A stretch of 64,000 nucleotides of DNA, taken from Hexactinellida sp. DTS-2022. Its lineage: Eukaryota; Porifera; Hexactinellida. Shown here piece by piece: positions 42,475 to 55,873 of the stretch; positions within the stretch are counted from its first letter, which is position 1; each line of letters opens with the position of its first letter. The notes beneath the pieces are model-generated. The model was not told the DNA's origin. It did no database searches and saw only the letters and a list, made by a program, of their open reading frames with translations. The stretch is from NCBI GenBank assembly GCA_028753945.1, contig JAPNXP010000018.1:2109643-2173642 (forward strand), read 5' to 3'. A program made the translations under genes and the position numbers.

Positions 42475-43618
42475 AAAAATGTTTTACTAAACCCCAAAAT
42501 TTTATTTCACATTTGGATTCGCCATAAAATTCTGCGTCTGATGGGAGAAGAAATTTTTCAATAAAGGGGTCAATTTCTGCCATAAATGGGGGTTGAAATT
42601 TCTTTGTTTACTGACACTTCAATTTCAGTAAAGTGTTAAATCTAATTCTATTGTTTCAACTTGTAATAATTATATTGATTTAACTTGTTAAATCCTACTC
42701 TAGTGATTCAACTTGCGATAATTATATTGATTTAACTTATAAATTCCAGCTGGCTTCTATTTAATTTTAGTATTACTATACAATTGATTAAATTAAATAA
42801 TATAATATAAGGAATTTGTTGACTCAACTCAACCAACCATGGATAACATTGCTAAAATAAATAACTAATAATATAATTTATTATCAATACATAATGAATG
42901 AATGGCATTAAACTAAAGATGGTTTATGATAGAACCGTTAAGATTTTACATTCCACAACAACGACAGATTAAGTGATAATATTTATTTCGGCGAGAATAT
43001 TCTTGCACAATTAATGACTGACTTAATTAATTATAATTAATTCATTTTGTATTTAACTTATAGACGGTTCCAAATAGATTATTGGGGTTATCGAGTGCGT
43101 GGAATTCAAATATTATAGTGAAATTCAATTTAAATTAATAATAATTTAAATTAATAATAATTGCAAATAATTGAACTTAATTTATTTTGCTGTATATAAT
43201 TATGGTGTTAAATAATAAATAAATAAATTAAATATTTATACTAATTAGATAAATTTCATTAATCTCAGAGATGATACAAGATAGAAACAAACTTTCAATT
43301 TATCAATTGGTCCTTATGCCAGGTACCACCTATACAAGTGGGTCTTGACACCTTGAGGTGATTATGACATCGTCAAAAAAATGTATTTTTACAATTTTGT
43401 TAATTCGATATTTAAAATGGGTTAGTTGATGTTGGGTGATGACCCAACACACACATAAAAAATGTTGAGTCATCAGCTATTATATTCTACTCAAACTTGA
43501 ATATCTCTAAAATTATATGAACTAAATGGAAACTTCCACCACTCTAAGGGTCGATGCCTTCTGTAACACCTTTTTGAAATAATTTAACATCTTCATAGTG
43601 ATGATGACATGGCGAAAA

Positions 43619-43743
43619 AAAAATCCAAAATTGCAGCCTGCGCCGACAGCATGTTCTTTTGGAGGCACTATAAATAAACAACCAACAAAATATAGTGCCA
43701 CCAAAGCAACATGCGTCGGCACAGGCTGCAATTTTGGATTTTT
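43619..43743 (-). repeat. Hairpin repeat copy 11 (reverse)
   Basis: Loop variant tataaataaacaaccaac; two palindromic motifs follow. Confidence 0.87.
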
Positions 43744-43748
43744 TATTA

Positions 43749-43858
43749 TTACTGTGCCGACTATACTATAGTATAGTGGCCCAGTATTGGAATCACTGCC
43801 TTTATTACTGTGCCGACTATACTATAGTATAGTGGCCCAGTATTGGAATCACTGCCTT
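43749..43858 (+). repeat. Palindromic motif cluster, two copies
   Basis: Two units 56 bp apart, between hairpin 11 and the A end module. Confidence 0.85.
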
Positions 43859-45169
43859 TATTTATATTATTATTTTTTCTCCGTAGACGGTACCCTGGCC
43901 ACACCTTTATACATTGAGGGCTGAAACTTGCCATGTAGATGCGAAGTGCCCTTCTAATTTGCACCTGGGGTTACGATTTTGATTACGAAATTTTGCACAC
44001 ATCTTTAACACCTTTCAAAATTTGTCTGGTCCATAACTCAAAATATGCTTTAATAAACCCCCAAATTTTATTTCATATTTGGATTCACCATAAAATTCTG
44101 CGTCTGATGGAAGAAGAAATTTTTCAATAAAGGGGTCAATTTCTGCCATAAATGGGGGTTGAAATTTCTCTGTTTACTCACACTTCAAATTCTTTAAAAG
44201 TGTTAAATCTAATTCTATTGTTTCAACTTGTGATAATTATATTGATTTAACTTGTTAAATCCTACTCTAGTGATTCAACCAGCGATAATTATATTGATTT
44301 AACTTATAAATTCCAGCTGGCTTCTATTTAATTGTAGTATTACTATACAATGGATTAAATAAAATATAATAATATAAGGAATTTGTTGACTAAACTCAAC
44401 CAACCATGGATAACATTGCTAAAATAATTAACAAATAATATAACTTATTATCACTACATAATGAATGAATGGCATTAAACTCAAGATGGTTTATGATAGA
44501 ACAGTTAAGATTTAACATTCCACAACAACGACAGATTAAGTGATTATATATATTTCAGCGAGAATATTTTTGCACAATTAATGTACTGACGTAATTAATT
44601 TTAATTAATTCCTTTTGTATTTAACTTATAGACGGTTCCAATTGGATTATTGGGGTTATCGAGTACGTGGAATTCAAATATTATAGTGAAATTCAATTTA
44701 AATTAATAATAATTGCAAATAATTGAACTTAATTTATTTTGCTGTATATAATAATGGTGTTAAATAATTATAAATTAATTTAATATTTATACTAATTAGC
44801 TAAATTTCATTAATTTCAGAGATGATTCAAGATAGAAACAGACTTTCAATTTATCAATTGGTCCTTATGGCACGTGCCACCTATACAAGTGGGTCCTGAC
44901 ACCTTGAGGTGATTATGACATCGTCAAAAAAATTGTGTTTTTACAATTTTGTTAATTCGATATTTAAAATGGGTTCGTTGATGTTGGGTGATGACCCAAC
45001 ACTCACATAAAAAATGCTGAGTCATCAGCTATTATATTCTACTGAAACTTGAATATCTTTGAAATGAAGTGATCAAAAACGAAACTTACAACTCAATAAG
45101 GGTCGTTGCCTCTGTAACACCTTTTTGAAATAATTTAACACCTTCATAGTGATGATGACATGGCGAAAA

Positions 45170-45292
45170 AAAATCCAAAATTGCAGCTTGTGCTGACAGC
45201 ATGTTCCTTTGGAGGCACTATCAATAAACCACAACCAAAATATAGTGCCCCCAAGGAACATGCGTCGGCACAGGCTGCAATTTTGGATTTTT
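45170..45292 (-). repeat. Hairpin repeat copy 12 (reverse)
   Basis: Arms carry a one-sided change (gcttgtgctgac), so pairing is slightly reduced. Confidence 0.87.
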
Positions 45293-45294
45293 TA

Positions 45295-45348
45295 TTACTG
45301 TGCCGAATATACTATAGTATAGTGGCCCAGTATTAGAATCACTGCCTT
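45295..45348 (+). repeat. Palindromic motif, single copy
   Basis: ctgtgccgaatatactatag variant; the only cluster reduced to one unit. Confidence 0.8.
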
Positions 45349-46504
45349 TATTTTTATTTTTATTATTTTTTCTCCGTAGACGGTGCCCTGGCCAGAGCTT
45401 TATAGTTGATGGGCTTAAACTTTGCATGTAGGTGCGATGGGACCGTCTAATTTGCACCTGGGGTTACGATTTTTGATTAACAAATTTTGGACACATCTTT
45501 AACACCTTTCAAAATTTGTCTGGTCCATAACTCAAAATATGTTTTACTAAACCCCCAAATTTTATTTCATATTTGGATTCGCCATAAAATTCTGCGTCTG
45601 ATGGGAGAATAAATTTTCCAATAAAGGGGTCAATTTCTGCCATAAATGGGGGTTGAAATTTCTTTATTTACTCACACTTCAATTTCAGTAAAGTGTTAAA
45701 TCTAATTCCATTGTTTCAACTTGTAATAATTATATTGATTTAACTTGTTAAATCCTACTCTAGTGATTCAACTTGCTATAATTATATTGATTTAACTTGT
45801 GAATTCAAGCTGGCTTCTATTTTGCAATTGAAAATTAAGATTATATATTTCATAACAACGACATATTATGTGATTATATTTACTTCTGCGAGAATATAAT
45901 TGCACTGTTAATATACTGACGTAATTAATTATAAATAATTCAGTTTGTATTTAACTTATATAGAAGCTTCCAATTTGTATATTAGAGGTTATCGAGTGTG
46001 CGGAATTGAAATTTGATAGATAAATTAATTAATTAATTATTTATGACAAAATAATTGAACTTAATAATTGTATGTTGACATTGAAATTGGTGTCATATTA
46101 TAAATAATATTAATAATTATTTATACTAATTAATTAAATATCATAAATCTCAGAGATCATAGAAGATAGAAACAAACTTTCAATATATCAATTGGTCCTT
46201 ATGACACGTGCCACCTATACAAGTGGGTCTTGACACCTTGAGGTGATGATGACATCGTTAAAAAAATGTATTTTTACAATTTTGTTAATTCGATATTTAA
46301 AATGGGTTAGTTGATGTTGGGTGATGACCCAACACTCACATAAAAAATGCTGAGTCATCAGCTATTATATTCTACTCAAACTTGAATATCTCTAAAATTA
46401 TATGAACTAAATGGAAACTTCCACCACTATAAAGGTCGATGCCTTCTGTAACACCTTTTTGAAATAATTTAACACCTTCATAGTGATGATGACATTGCGA
46501 AAAA

Positions 46505-46628
46505 AAAATCCAAAATTGCTGCCTGCGCCGACAGCAAGTTCTTTTGGAGGCACTATCAATAAACAACCAACAAAATATAGTGCCACCAAAGGAACATGCG
46601 TCGGCACAGGGTGCAATTTTGGATTTTT
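46505..46628 (-). repeat. Hairpin repeat copy 13 (reverse)
   Basis: Arms gctgcctgcgcc and cacagggtgc; loop with aacaaccaac. Confidence 0.87.
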
Positions 46629-46742
46629 TTACTGTGCCGACTATACTATAGTATAGTGGCCCAGTATTGGTCTTAGTGCCTTGGTTATTACTGTGCCGAC
46701 TATACTATAGTATAGTGGCCCAGTATTGGTCTTAGTGCCTTG
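46629..46742 (+). repeat. Palindromic motif cluster, two copies
   Basis: Both units end tattggtcttagtgccttgg, a flank variant shared with 42209-42264 in inverse orientation. Confidence 0.85.
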
Positions 46743-46745
46743 GTT

Positions 46746-48140
46746 ATTATCCTTCCGTATCCTCTCCACAGAACAGAGTTTTATCAACTAAGAGCCCAAA
46801 TTTTCAGGATAGGTGTCTCATGGGTTACAGATGTGCACCTGGGGTCACAATTTATTAATTTCGATTTGGAAAAATAGTTAATGGGACTTTTAGGTTTTTT
46901 TGTCCCATAAGAAAATAAATCCAATAACAAGAATTTTTTTAGAATAATTAGTATCAGAAAAGTATTTTGCAACTGATAGCTCTTCACGATTTTTTTAATC
47001 CGTCCTCATTTTCCTGATAATTAGGCTCAAAGTTGCCACAATTCACCCTTAACTTTCTAAAATCGTATATTCATTAATATTCAGTTATGCATTATCTCGT
47101 GGTTTCGATGAAGATCTACTATTTATGAATAATTCAATTAGATTCAGTGTTATTTCGATTCAAGTTATTGTTGATATTATAATTACAATAAAGAATTCTA
47201 GTATATATGAATAATTAATTTACATTCAATAGCTATTACTATACAAATCAATTTCTGATATCATATTACAATAATTTATTCTATTTATATGAATAATTCA
47301 ATTTGATTCAATAGCTGTTGCTATATAAATCGAATTCTAAATACAATAGTTGTATTGATGATTTCTCCTATATGAAAATTCAATTTCACTCAACAGTTAT
47401 TCAATTTCAGAACGATTTCTGATATTAGAACAATGGATTAATGAGATGGAATATCTATTTGTAGAAATATTTTCTATGTGTGTGCTTGGTGCCCGAAATG
47501 TATTAGAGTGTAAGGGGGGGTTTATAACGCATTTATTTCAAGCTTCTTCAAGAATCTCTTATACAATATTAATAAACTGACGTAATTAATTATAATTAAC
47601 TCCGTCTATAATTGACATAATATTATATAGATGCTTCCAATTTGTTTAATAGGGATCATCGAGTGTGCGGAATTGAAATTTGGTTCCAAATTAATTTTAC
47701 TTAGTAAATTCAAGTTGACATTGCAATTGGTGTTAAATTATTAATAATTTTTATAAATATTTATACTAATTAGCTAAATATCATTTATCTCAGAGATGAT
47801 GCAAGATAGAAACAAACTTACAATTTATCAATTGATACTTATGCCACATAATACCTCTACAAATGTGTCTTGACACCTTGAGATGATGATGACATCGTAA
47901 AAAAATTAGTTTTCACAATTTTGTGAAATATATAATTCGAATGGGTTGGTTGGTGGTGGGTGATCACCCAACAAGCACATAAAAACTGCTGAGTCATCAC
48001 CTATTATTTTCTACTGAAACTTGAATATCTTTGAAATGAAGTGAGCTAAAATGAAACTTCCAACTCACTAAGGGTCATTACATTCCGAAACACCTAGCTT
48101 AATTAATTTAACACCTTCATAGTGATAATTACATGTCGAA
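46746..48140 (-). repeat. C-type long unit, first copy
   Basis: Keeps the accccaggtgca end and the shared first half. About 650 bp in the middle (46850-47530) is a distinct AT-rich block containing ggtgcccgaaatgtattaga and gtaaggggggg, phrases akin to the GAA-hairpin mobile family. The block is repeated in the next unit. Confidence 0.75.
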
Positions 48141-48141
48141 A

Positions 48142-48264
48142 AAAATCCAAAATTGCACCTGTGCAGACAGTATGTTCCATTGGAGGCACTATTATTAAAC
48201 CACCACCAAAATATAGTGCCACCAAAGGAACATGCGTCGGCACAGGCTGCAATTTTGGATTTTT
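48142..48264 (-). repeat. Hairpin repeat copy 14 (reverse)
   Basis: Left arm diverged (gcacctgtgcagacagtatg); loop attattaaaccaccacc. Confidence 0.85.
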
Positions 48265-48265
48265 T

Positions 48266-49380
48266 ATTATCCTTCCGTATCCTCTCCACAGAACAGAGTT
48301 TTATTAACTAAGAACTGAAATTTTCAGGATAGGTGTCTCATGGGTTACAGATGTGCACCTGGGGTCACGATTTATTAATTTCGACTTTGGAAAATTTTTA
48401 ACGGAACTTTTAGCTTTTTTTGTCCCACAAGAAAATAAATGCAATAACAAGAAAATTTTTAGAATCATTAGTATCAGAAAAGTATTTTGAAACTGATAGC
48501 TCTTCACGATTTTATTAATCCGTCCTCATTTTCCTGAGAATTAGGCTCAAAGTTGCCACAATTCACCCTTAACTTTCTAAAATCGTAAATTAATTAATAT
48601 TCAATTATGCAATTATTTCGTGGTTTCGATGAAGATCTACTATTTATGAATAATTCAATTGATTCAGTGTTATTTCGATTCAAGTTATTGTTGATATTAT
48701 AATCACAATAAAGAATTCTAGTATATATGAATAATTAATTTACATTCAATAGCTATTACTATACAAATCAATTTCTGATATCATAGTTACTTACAATAAA
48801 GTATTATATTGTAAATGAATAATTCAATTTGATTCAATAGCTGCTACTATATAAATCAATTTCTAATACAATAATTGTATTAAAGTTTTCTCCTATATGA
48901 AAATTCAATTTCACTCAACAGTTATTCAATTTCAGAACGATTTCTGATATTCAAACAATGGATTAATGAGATGGAATATCTATTTGTATAAATATTTGTC
49001 TATGTGTGTGCTTGGTGCCCGAAATGTATTAGAGTGTAAGGGGGGTTTATAACGCATTTATAATGGAAATATAAACTTAATCCCATATGTCATTCTAAGT
49101 AAACAAAGTATGCTGATTTCAATTTCAAAACGATAACTGATATATAAACAATGGATTATTGAGATGGAATTTCTAGTTTATGTTATTCGTTTGTGTGCTT
49201 GTTTGGTGCCCGAATTGTATTAGAGTGATAGGGGGTCTAAAACGCATTTAAAATGGAAATATAAACTTAAACTCAAGATGGTTTAAGATAGAAAGAAGCA
49301 TGAAATTTATCAAACGTTCCTTTGTCCCGTAACAAATTGATAAATGGGTGTAACCACCATGTGACGTTCATGACATGGCA
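48266..49380 (-). repeat. C-type long unit, second copy
   Basis: About 750 bp (48266-49065) closely match the previous C unit, including ggtgcccgaaatgtattaga. A further, more diverged piece (49190-49240) follows, then a flank shared with the region beside hairpin 1 (cctttgtcccgt, then aaccaccatgtgacgttcat). Confidence 0.75.
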
Positions 49381-49383
49381 AAA

Positions 49384-49507
49384 AAAATCCAAAATTGCAG
49401 GCTGTGTCGACAGAATGTTCCATTGGAGGCACTATCAATAAACCACCACCAAAATATAGTGCCACCAAAGGAACATGCGTCGGCACAGCTGCAATTTTGG
49501 ATTTTTT
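49384..49507 (-). repeat. Hairpin repeat copy 15 (reverse)
   Basis: Left arm caggctgtgtcgacagaatg; shares its outer flank with hairpin 1. Confidence 0.85.
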
Positions 49508-50817
49508 TATTATTTTTTTTTCTCCGTAGACGGTGCCCTGGCCAGAGCTTAATTGTTGATGGGCTGAAACTTGGCATGTAGGTGCGATGGGACCGTCTAA
49601 TTTGCACCTGGGGTTACGATTTTTCGTTAACAAATTTTTGACACATCTTTAACACCTTTAAAAATTTGTCTGGTCCATAACTCAAAATATGTTTTACTAA
49701 ACCCCCAAATTTTATTTCATATTTGGATTCGCCATAAAATTCTGCGTCTGATGGGAGAATAGATTTTCCAATAAAGGGGTCAATTTCTGCCATAAATGGG
49801 GGTTGAAATTTCTTTGTTTACTCACACTTCAATTTCAGTAAAAGTGTTAAATCTAATTCCATTGTTACAACTTGTAATAATTATATTGATTTAACTTGTT
49901 AAATCCTACTCTAGTGATTCAACTTGCGATAATTATATTGATTCAACTTATAAATTCCAGCTGGCTTCTATTTAATTGTAGCATTACTATACAATGGATT
50001 AAATTAAATTAATTTATATAAGGAATTTGTTGACTTTACTCAACTCACCGTGGATAACATTGCTAAAATAAATAACTAATAATTTAATTTATTATCAATA
50101 AGTAATGAATGAATGGCATTAAACTAAAGATGGTTTATGATAGAACCGTTAAGATTTTACATTCCACAAGAACGAGAAATTAAGTGATTATATTTATTTC
50201 GGCGAGAATATTCTTTTTGCACAATTAATGTGCTGACGTAATTTATTATAATTAATTCCTTTTGTATTTAACTTATAGAATTTTCCAATTGGATTATTGG
50301 GGTTATCGAGTGCGCTGAATTCAAATATGATAGTGAAATTCGATTTAAATTAATAATAAGTGCAAATAATTGAACTTTATTTATTTTGCTGTACATAATA
50401 ATGGTGTTAAATTATTAATTTATTAATTAAATATTTATACTAATTAGCTAAATTTCATTAATCTCAGAGATGATACAAGATAGAAACAAACTTTCAATTT
50501 ATCAATTGGTCCTTATGCCAGGTACCACCTATACAAGTGGGTCTTGACACCTTGAGGTGATGATGACATCGTCAAAAAAATGTATTTTTACAATTTTGTG
50601 AATTAAATAATTCGCATGGGTTGGTTGGAGTTGGGTGAATACCCAACACGCACTTTAAAAATGCTGAGTCATCACAGATTATATTCTACTGAAACTTGAA
50701 TATCTCTCAAATGAAGTGAGCTAAATGGAAACTTCCACCACTCTAAGGGTCGTTGCATACTGAAACACCTTTCTGAAATAATTTAACACCTTCATAGTGA
50801 TGATGACTAGGCGAAAA

Positions 50818-50934
50818 AAAATCCAAAATTGCAGCTAGTGCCGACAGCATGTTCCTTTGGAGGCACTATCAATAAACCACCACCAAAATATAGTGCCACC
50901 AAAGGAACATGCGTCGGCACAGGCTGCAATTTTT
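50818..50934 (-). repeat. Hairpin repeat copy 16, right arm clipped
   Basis: The right arm stops at ggctgcaattttt and passes straight into a palindromic motif, losing the final ggattttt. Confidence 0.85.
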
Positions 50935-51113
50935 ACTGTGCCGACTATACTATAGTATAGTGGCCCAGTATTAGAATCACTGCCTTTATTTTTATTATTA
51001 TTACTGTGCCGACTATACTATAGTATAGTGGCCCAGTATTGGAATCACTGCCTTTATTACTGTGCCGACTATACTATAGTATAGTGGCCCAGTTCTAATC
51101 TCAGTGCCTTGGT
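50935..51113 (+). repeat. Palindromic motif cluster, three copies
   Basis: Three units, the last ending ttctaatctcagtgccttgg; followed by a B end module. Confidence 0.85.
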
Positions 51114-52198
51114 TAGTTATTATTATTTATCCGTATCCTCTCCTCAGAACAGAGTTATATTTACTAAGAACTGGAATTTTCAGGACAGGTGTCTCATGGG
51201 TTACAGATGTGCACCTGGGGTCACGATTTTTTATTACATTTTTTTGGACACATTTTTGCACCTGTTTAATATTGAAACTGGAACAATAAATAGTACCCGA
51301 AAATTAAATTTATATGCATTCGATAGAGAATTAAATTCTACACCTTTTCACAGTGCACGAATTTTAAAATTGTACTTAGTTTGTGCCACAATTGAGTTGC
51401 AAGTTTCCTTTGTTTACTAACACTTCAGTTCAATTGAAAGTGTTAAATCTAATTCTATTGTTTCAACTCGTTATTATTAAATTGATTCAACTTGTGGGAT
51501 CGAGTAGGCTACTATTTTCTAATTGAAAACTAAGATTGTACATTCCATAACAACGACAGATTGTGTGATTATATTTCCTTCTGCTAGAATATTATTGCAC
51601 TATTAATAGACTGACGTAATTAATTATAATTAATTCAGTCAGTATATTACTTATATAGATGCTTCCAATTTGTTTATTAGGGGTTATCGAGAGTGCGGAA
51701 TTGAAATTTGATAACCAAATTAATTAATTAATTATATATGACAAAATAATTTAACTTAATAATTGTAAGTTGACATTGAAATTGGTGTCATATTATAAAT
51801 AATATTAATAATTATTTATACTAATTAATTAAATATCATAAATCTCAGAGATGATATAAGATAGAAACAAACTTCAAATTTAACAATTGATCCTTATGCC
51901 ACGTAACACCTCTACAAATGGGTCCTGACACCTTGAGGTAATGATGACATCGTCAAAAAAATGTGTTTTTACAATTTTGTGAATTCTATACTTCGAATGG
52001 GTTGGTTGGTGTTGGGTGATCACCCAACACGCACATAAAAAATGCTGACTCATCACTTATTATATTCTACTGAAACTTGAAAATCTTTGAAATGAAGTGA
52101 GCTAAAACGAAACTTCCAACTCACTAAGGGTCGTTGCCATTATGAAACACCTTTCTGAAATAATTTAACACCTTCATAGTGATGATGACATGGCGGAA

Positions 52199-52325
52199 AA
52201 AAATCCAAAATTGCAGCCTTTGCCAACAGCATGTTCCTTTGGAGGCACTATCAATAAACAACCAACAAAAATATAGTGCCACCAAAGGAACATGCGTCGG
52301 CACAGGCTGCAATTTTGGATTTTTT
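52199..52325 (-). repeat. Hairpin repeat copy 17 (reverse)
   Basis: Left arm variant gcctttgccaacagc; A end module follows. Confidence 0.87.
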
Positions 52326-53056
52326 ATTTTTATTATTATTTTTTTTTTCTCCGTAGACGGTGCCCTGGCCAGAGCTTTATAGTTGATGGGCTTAAACTTG
52401 GCATGTAGGTGCGATGGTACCGTCTAATTTGCACCTGGGGTTACGATTTTTGATTAAGAAATTTTTGACACATCTTTAACACCTTTCAAAATTTGTCTGG
52501 TCCATAACACAAAATATGTTTTACTAAACCCCCAAATTTTATTTCACATTTGGATTCACCATAAAATTCTGCGTCTGATGGGAGAAGAAAACTTTCAATA
52601 AAGAGTTTTATTTCTGCCATAAATGGGGGTTGAAATTTCTTTGTTTACTCACACTTCAGTTTCAGTATAACTGTTAAATCTAATTCCATTGTTTCAACTT
52701 GTAATAATTATATTGATTTAACTTCTTAAATCTTACTCTATTGATTCAACTTGCGATAATTAAATTGATTTAACTTATAAATTGCAGCTGGCTTCTATGT
52801 AATTTACCATACAATGGATTAAATAAAATAATATAATATAAGGAATTTGTTGACTTAATTCAACTCAACCGTGGATAACAATGCTAATATAAATAACTAA
52901 TAATATAATTTATTATCAATACATAATGAATGAATGGCATCAAACTCAAGATGGTTTAAGATAGAAACAAACTTCAAATTTATCTACCGTTCCTTGTGAC
53001 TCGGACCAATTAACAAATGCTTCTTCACACCTTGGGCGTTGATGACTTGGCGAAAA

Positions 53057-53180
53057 AAAATCCAAAATTGCAGCCTGCGCCGACAGCATGTTCCTTTGGA
53101 GGCACTATCAATAAACAACCAACAAAATATAGTGCCACCAAAGGAACATGCGTCGGCACAGGCTGCAATTTTGGATTTTT
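53057..53180 (-). repeat. Hairpin repeat copy 18 (reverse)
   Basis: Standard; preceded by the shortened-unit junction (caccttgggcgttgatgac). Confidence 0.87.
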
Positions 53181-54478
53181 TTTTTTTCTCCGTAGACGGT
53201 GCCCTGGCCAGAGCTTTATAGTTGATGGGCTGAAACTTGGCATGTAGTTGCGGAGGGACCGTCTAATTTGCACCTGGGGTTACGATTTTTTATTAACAAA
53301 TTTTTGACACATCTTTAACACCTTTCAAATTTTGTCTGGTCCATAACTCAAAAATTGTTTTACTAAACCCCCAAATTTTATTTCACATTTGGATTCGCCA
53401 TAAAATTCTGCGTCTGATGGGAGAAGAAATTTTTCAATAAAGGGATCAATTTCTGCCATAAATGGGGGTTGAAATTTCTTTGTTTACTCACACTTCAATT
53501 TCAGTAAACTGTGAAATCTAATTCCATTGTTTCAACTTGTAATAATTATATTGATTTAACTTGTTAAATCCTACTCTAGTGATTCAACTTGCGATAATTA
53601 TATTGATTTAACTTATAAATTCCAGCTGGCTTCTATTTAATTCTAGTATTACTATACAATGGATTAAATAAAATATTATAATATAAGGAATTTGTTGACT
53701 TAATTCAACTTAACCGTGGATAACATTGCTAAAATAAATAACTAATAATATAATTTATTATCAATACATAATGAATGAATGGCTTTAACTCAAGATGGTT
53801 TATGATAGAAGCGTAAGATTTACATTCCACAACAACGACAGATTAAGTGAATATATTTATTTCGGCGAGAATATTCTTGCACAATTAATGTTCTGACGTA
53901 ATTAATTATAATTAATTCCTTTTGTATTTAACTTATAGACGGTTCCAATTGGATTATTGGGGTTATCGAGTGCGTGGAATTCAAACATTATAGTGAAATT
54001 CAATTTAAATTAATAATTATTGCAAATAATTGAACATAATTTATTTTGCTGTATATAATAATGGTGTTAAATAATTAATACATTAATTAAATTTTTATGC
54101 TAATTAGCTAAATTTCATTAATCTCAGAGATGATACAAGATAGAAACAAACTTTCAATTTATCAATTGGTCCTTATGCCAGGTACCACCTATACAAGTGG
54201 GTCTTGACACCTTGAGGTGATGATGACATCGTTAAAAAAATGCATTTTTACAATTTTTTTAATTCGACATTTAAAATGGGTTAGTTGGTGTTGGGTGATG
54301 ACCCAACACTCACATAAAAAATGCTGACTCAGCACTTATTATATTCTACTGAAACTTGAATATCTTTGAAACGAAGTGAGCAAAATGGAAACTTCCACGA
54401 CTCTAAGGGTCGTTGCCTTCTGAAACACCTTTCTGAAATAATTTAACACCTTCATAGTGATGATGACATGGCGGAAAA

Positions 54479-54602
54479 AAAATCCAAAATTGCAGCCTGC
54501 GCCGACAGCATGTTCCTATGGAGGCACTATCAATAAACCACCACCAAAATATAGTGCCACCAAAGGAACATGCGTCGGCACAGGCTGCAATTTTGGATTT
54601 TT
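54479..54602 (-). repeat. Hairpin repeat copy 19 (reverse)
   Basis: Standard loop aaaccaccaccaaaatatag; left arm ttcctatgg variant. Confidence 0.87.
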
Positions 54603-55337
54603 TTATTATTATTTTTATTTTTTCTCCGTAGACGGTGCCCTGGCCTGAGCTTTATAGTTGATGGGCTGAAACTTGGCATGTAGGTGCGTATGGACCGTCT
54701 AATTTGCACCTGGGGTTACGATTTTTTATTAACAAATTTTTGACACATCTTTAACACCTTTCAAAATTTGTCTGGTCCATAGCTAGAAAAATGTTTTACT
54801 AAACCCCCAAATTTTATTTCACATTTGGATTCACCATAAAATTCTGCGTCTGATGGGAGAAGAAAATTTGTTAAAATTGGTTTAATTTCTGCCATAAATG
54901 GGGGTTGAAATTCCTTTGTTTACTCAACACTTCTATTTCAATAAAACTGTGAAATCTAATTCCATTGTTTCAACTTGTAATAATTTTATTGATTTAACTT
55001 GTTAAAGCTTTCACTATTGTTTCAACTTGCGATAATTAAATAGATTCAACTTATAAATTCCAGCTGGCTTCTATTTAATTCTAGTATTACTATACAATGG
55101 ATTAAATAAAATATAATAATATAAGGAATTTGTTGACTAAACTCAAATCACCGTGGATAACATTGCTAAAATAACTAACTAATAATATAATTTATTATCA
55201 ATACATAATGAATGAATGGCATTAAACTCTAGATGGTTTATGATAGAAACAAACTTCAAATTTATCTACTGTTCCTTGTGACTCGGACCAAATAACAAAT
55301 GCTTCTTCACACCTTGGGCGTTGATGACTTGGCGAAA

Positions 55338-55460
55338 AAAATCCAAAATTGCAGCCTGCGCCGACAGCATGTTCCTTTGGAGGCACTATCAATAAACCAT
55401 CAACAAAATATAGTGCCACGAAAGGAACATGCGTCGGCACAGCTGCAATTTTGGATTTTT
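55338..55460 (-). repeat. Hairpin repeat copy 20, right array edge
   Basis: Last copy; its right arm is shortened to gcacagctgc. The PIF/Harbinger-like MITE begins 55 bp later. Confidence 0.87.
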
Positions 55461-55514
55461 ATTACTATCAATTAAATCAAATATTTTACAACCCTGGATT
55501 TAACCTCTGCATAA

Positions 55515-55873
55515 GGCCACATAAAATAAATTAATTGTTTATCATCCATATTTTTCGAGAAAATTGGGACGGCGGACGGGATTTTATTTTTATTTTTTAT
55601 GCCCATTAATATGCAAATAACATCACCCTATGCCAAAAAATAAATCTAAATATTTAATTAAATTAGAAAATAACATGACAATGCCCAAATAATTAAATTA
55701 ATGCTCTAAAATATAGGACTTATTTAAAATTTATGCATAGTAGGTACTTTACACAAGTTTATTGCTTATATTTCTACGATTATGTTCATAATAAAATAAG
55801 AAAATAGATCCGGACGGAAAGTAAAAATTGGGGCGGGCGGGGATGATAAACAAGTAATTTATTTTATACGGCC
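55515..55873. mobile_element. PIF/Harbinger-like MITE, right copy
   Basis: A 359-bp inverse copy of the element at 23942-24302, with GGCC termini and a TAA duplication on both sides (55512-55514, 55874-55876). No coding capacity. Confidence 0.8.

Larger units (their letters stand above)
42479..55335 (-). repeat. Right array of long repeat units, reverse orientation
   Basis: Units between hairpins: 42479-43615 (A, end module cut), 43868-45168 (A), 45355-46503 (A end joined to B-like first half), 46746-48140 and 48266-49380 (C-type, see separate entries), 49510-50815 (A), 51118-52198 (B), 52328-53055 (A, shortened), 53183-54477 (A), 54604-55335 (A, shortened). The two shortened units share one deletion junction (tggtttaagatagaaac or tggtttatgatagaaac, then cttgtgactcggacc), so one was copied from the other. 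No credible coding capacity. Confidence 0.9.

Noticed and set aside
25992-55460. CRISPR-like array from regularly spaced repeats
   Set aside because: Spacing is over 1 kb or irregular, the setting is eukaryotic, and spacers are themselves repeats.
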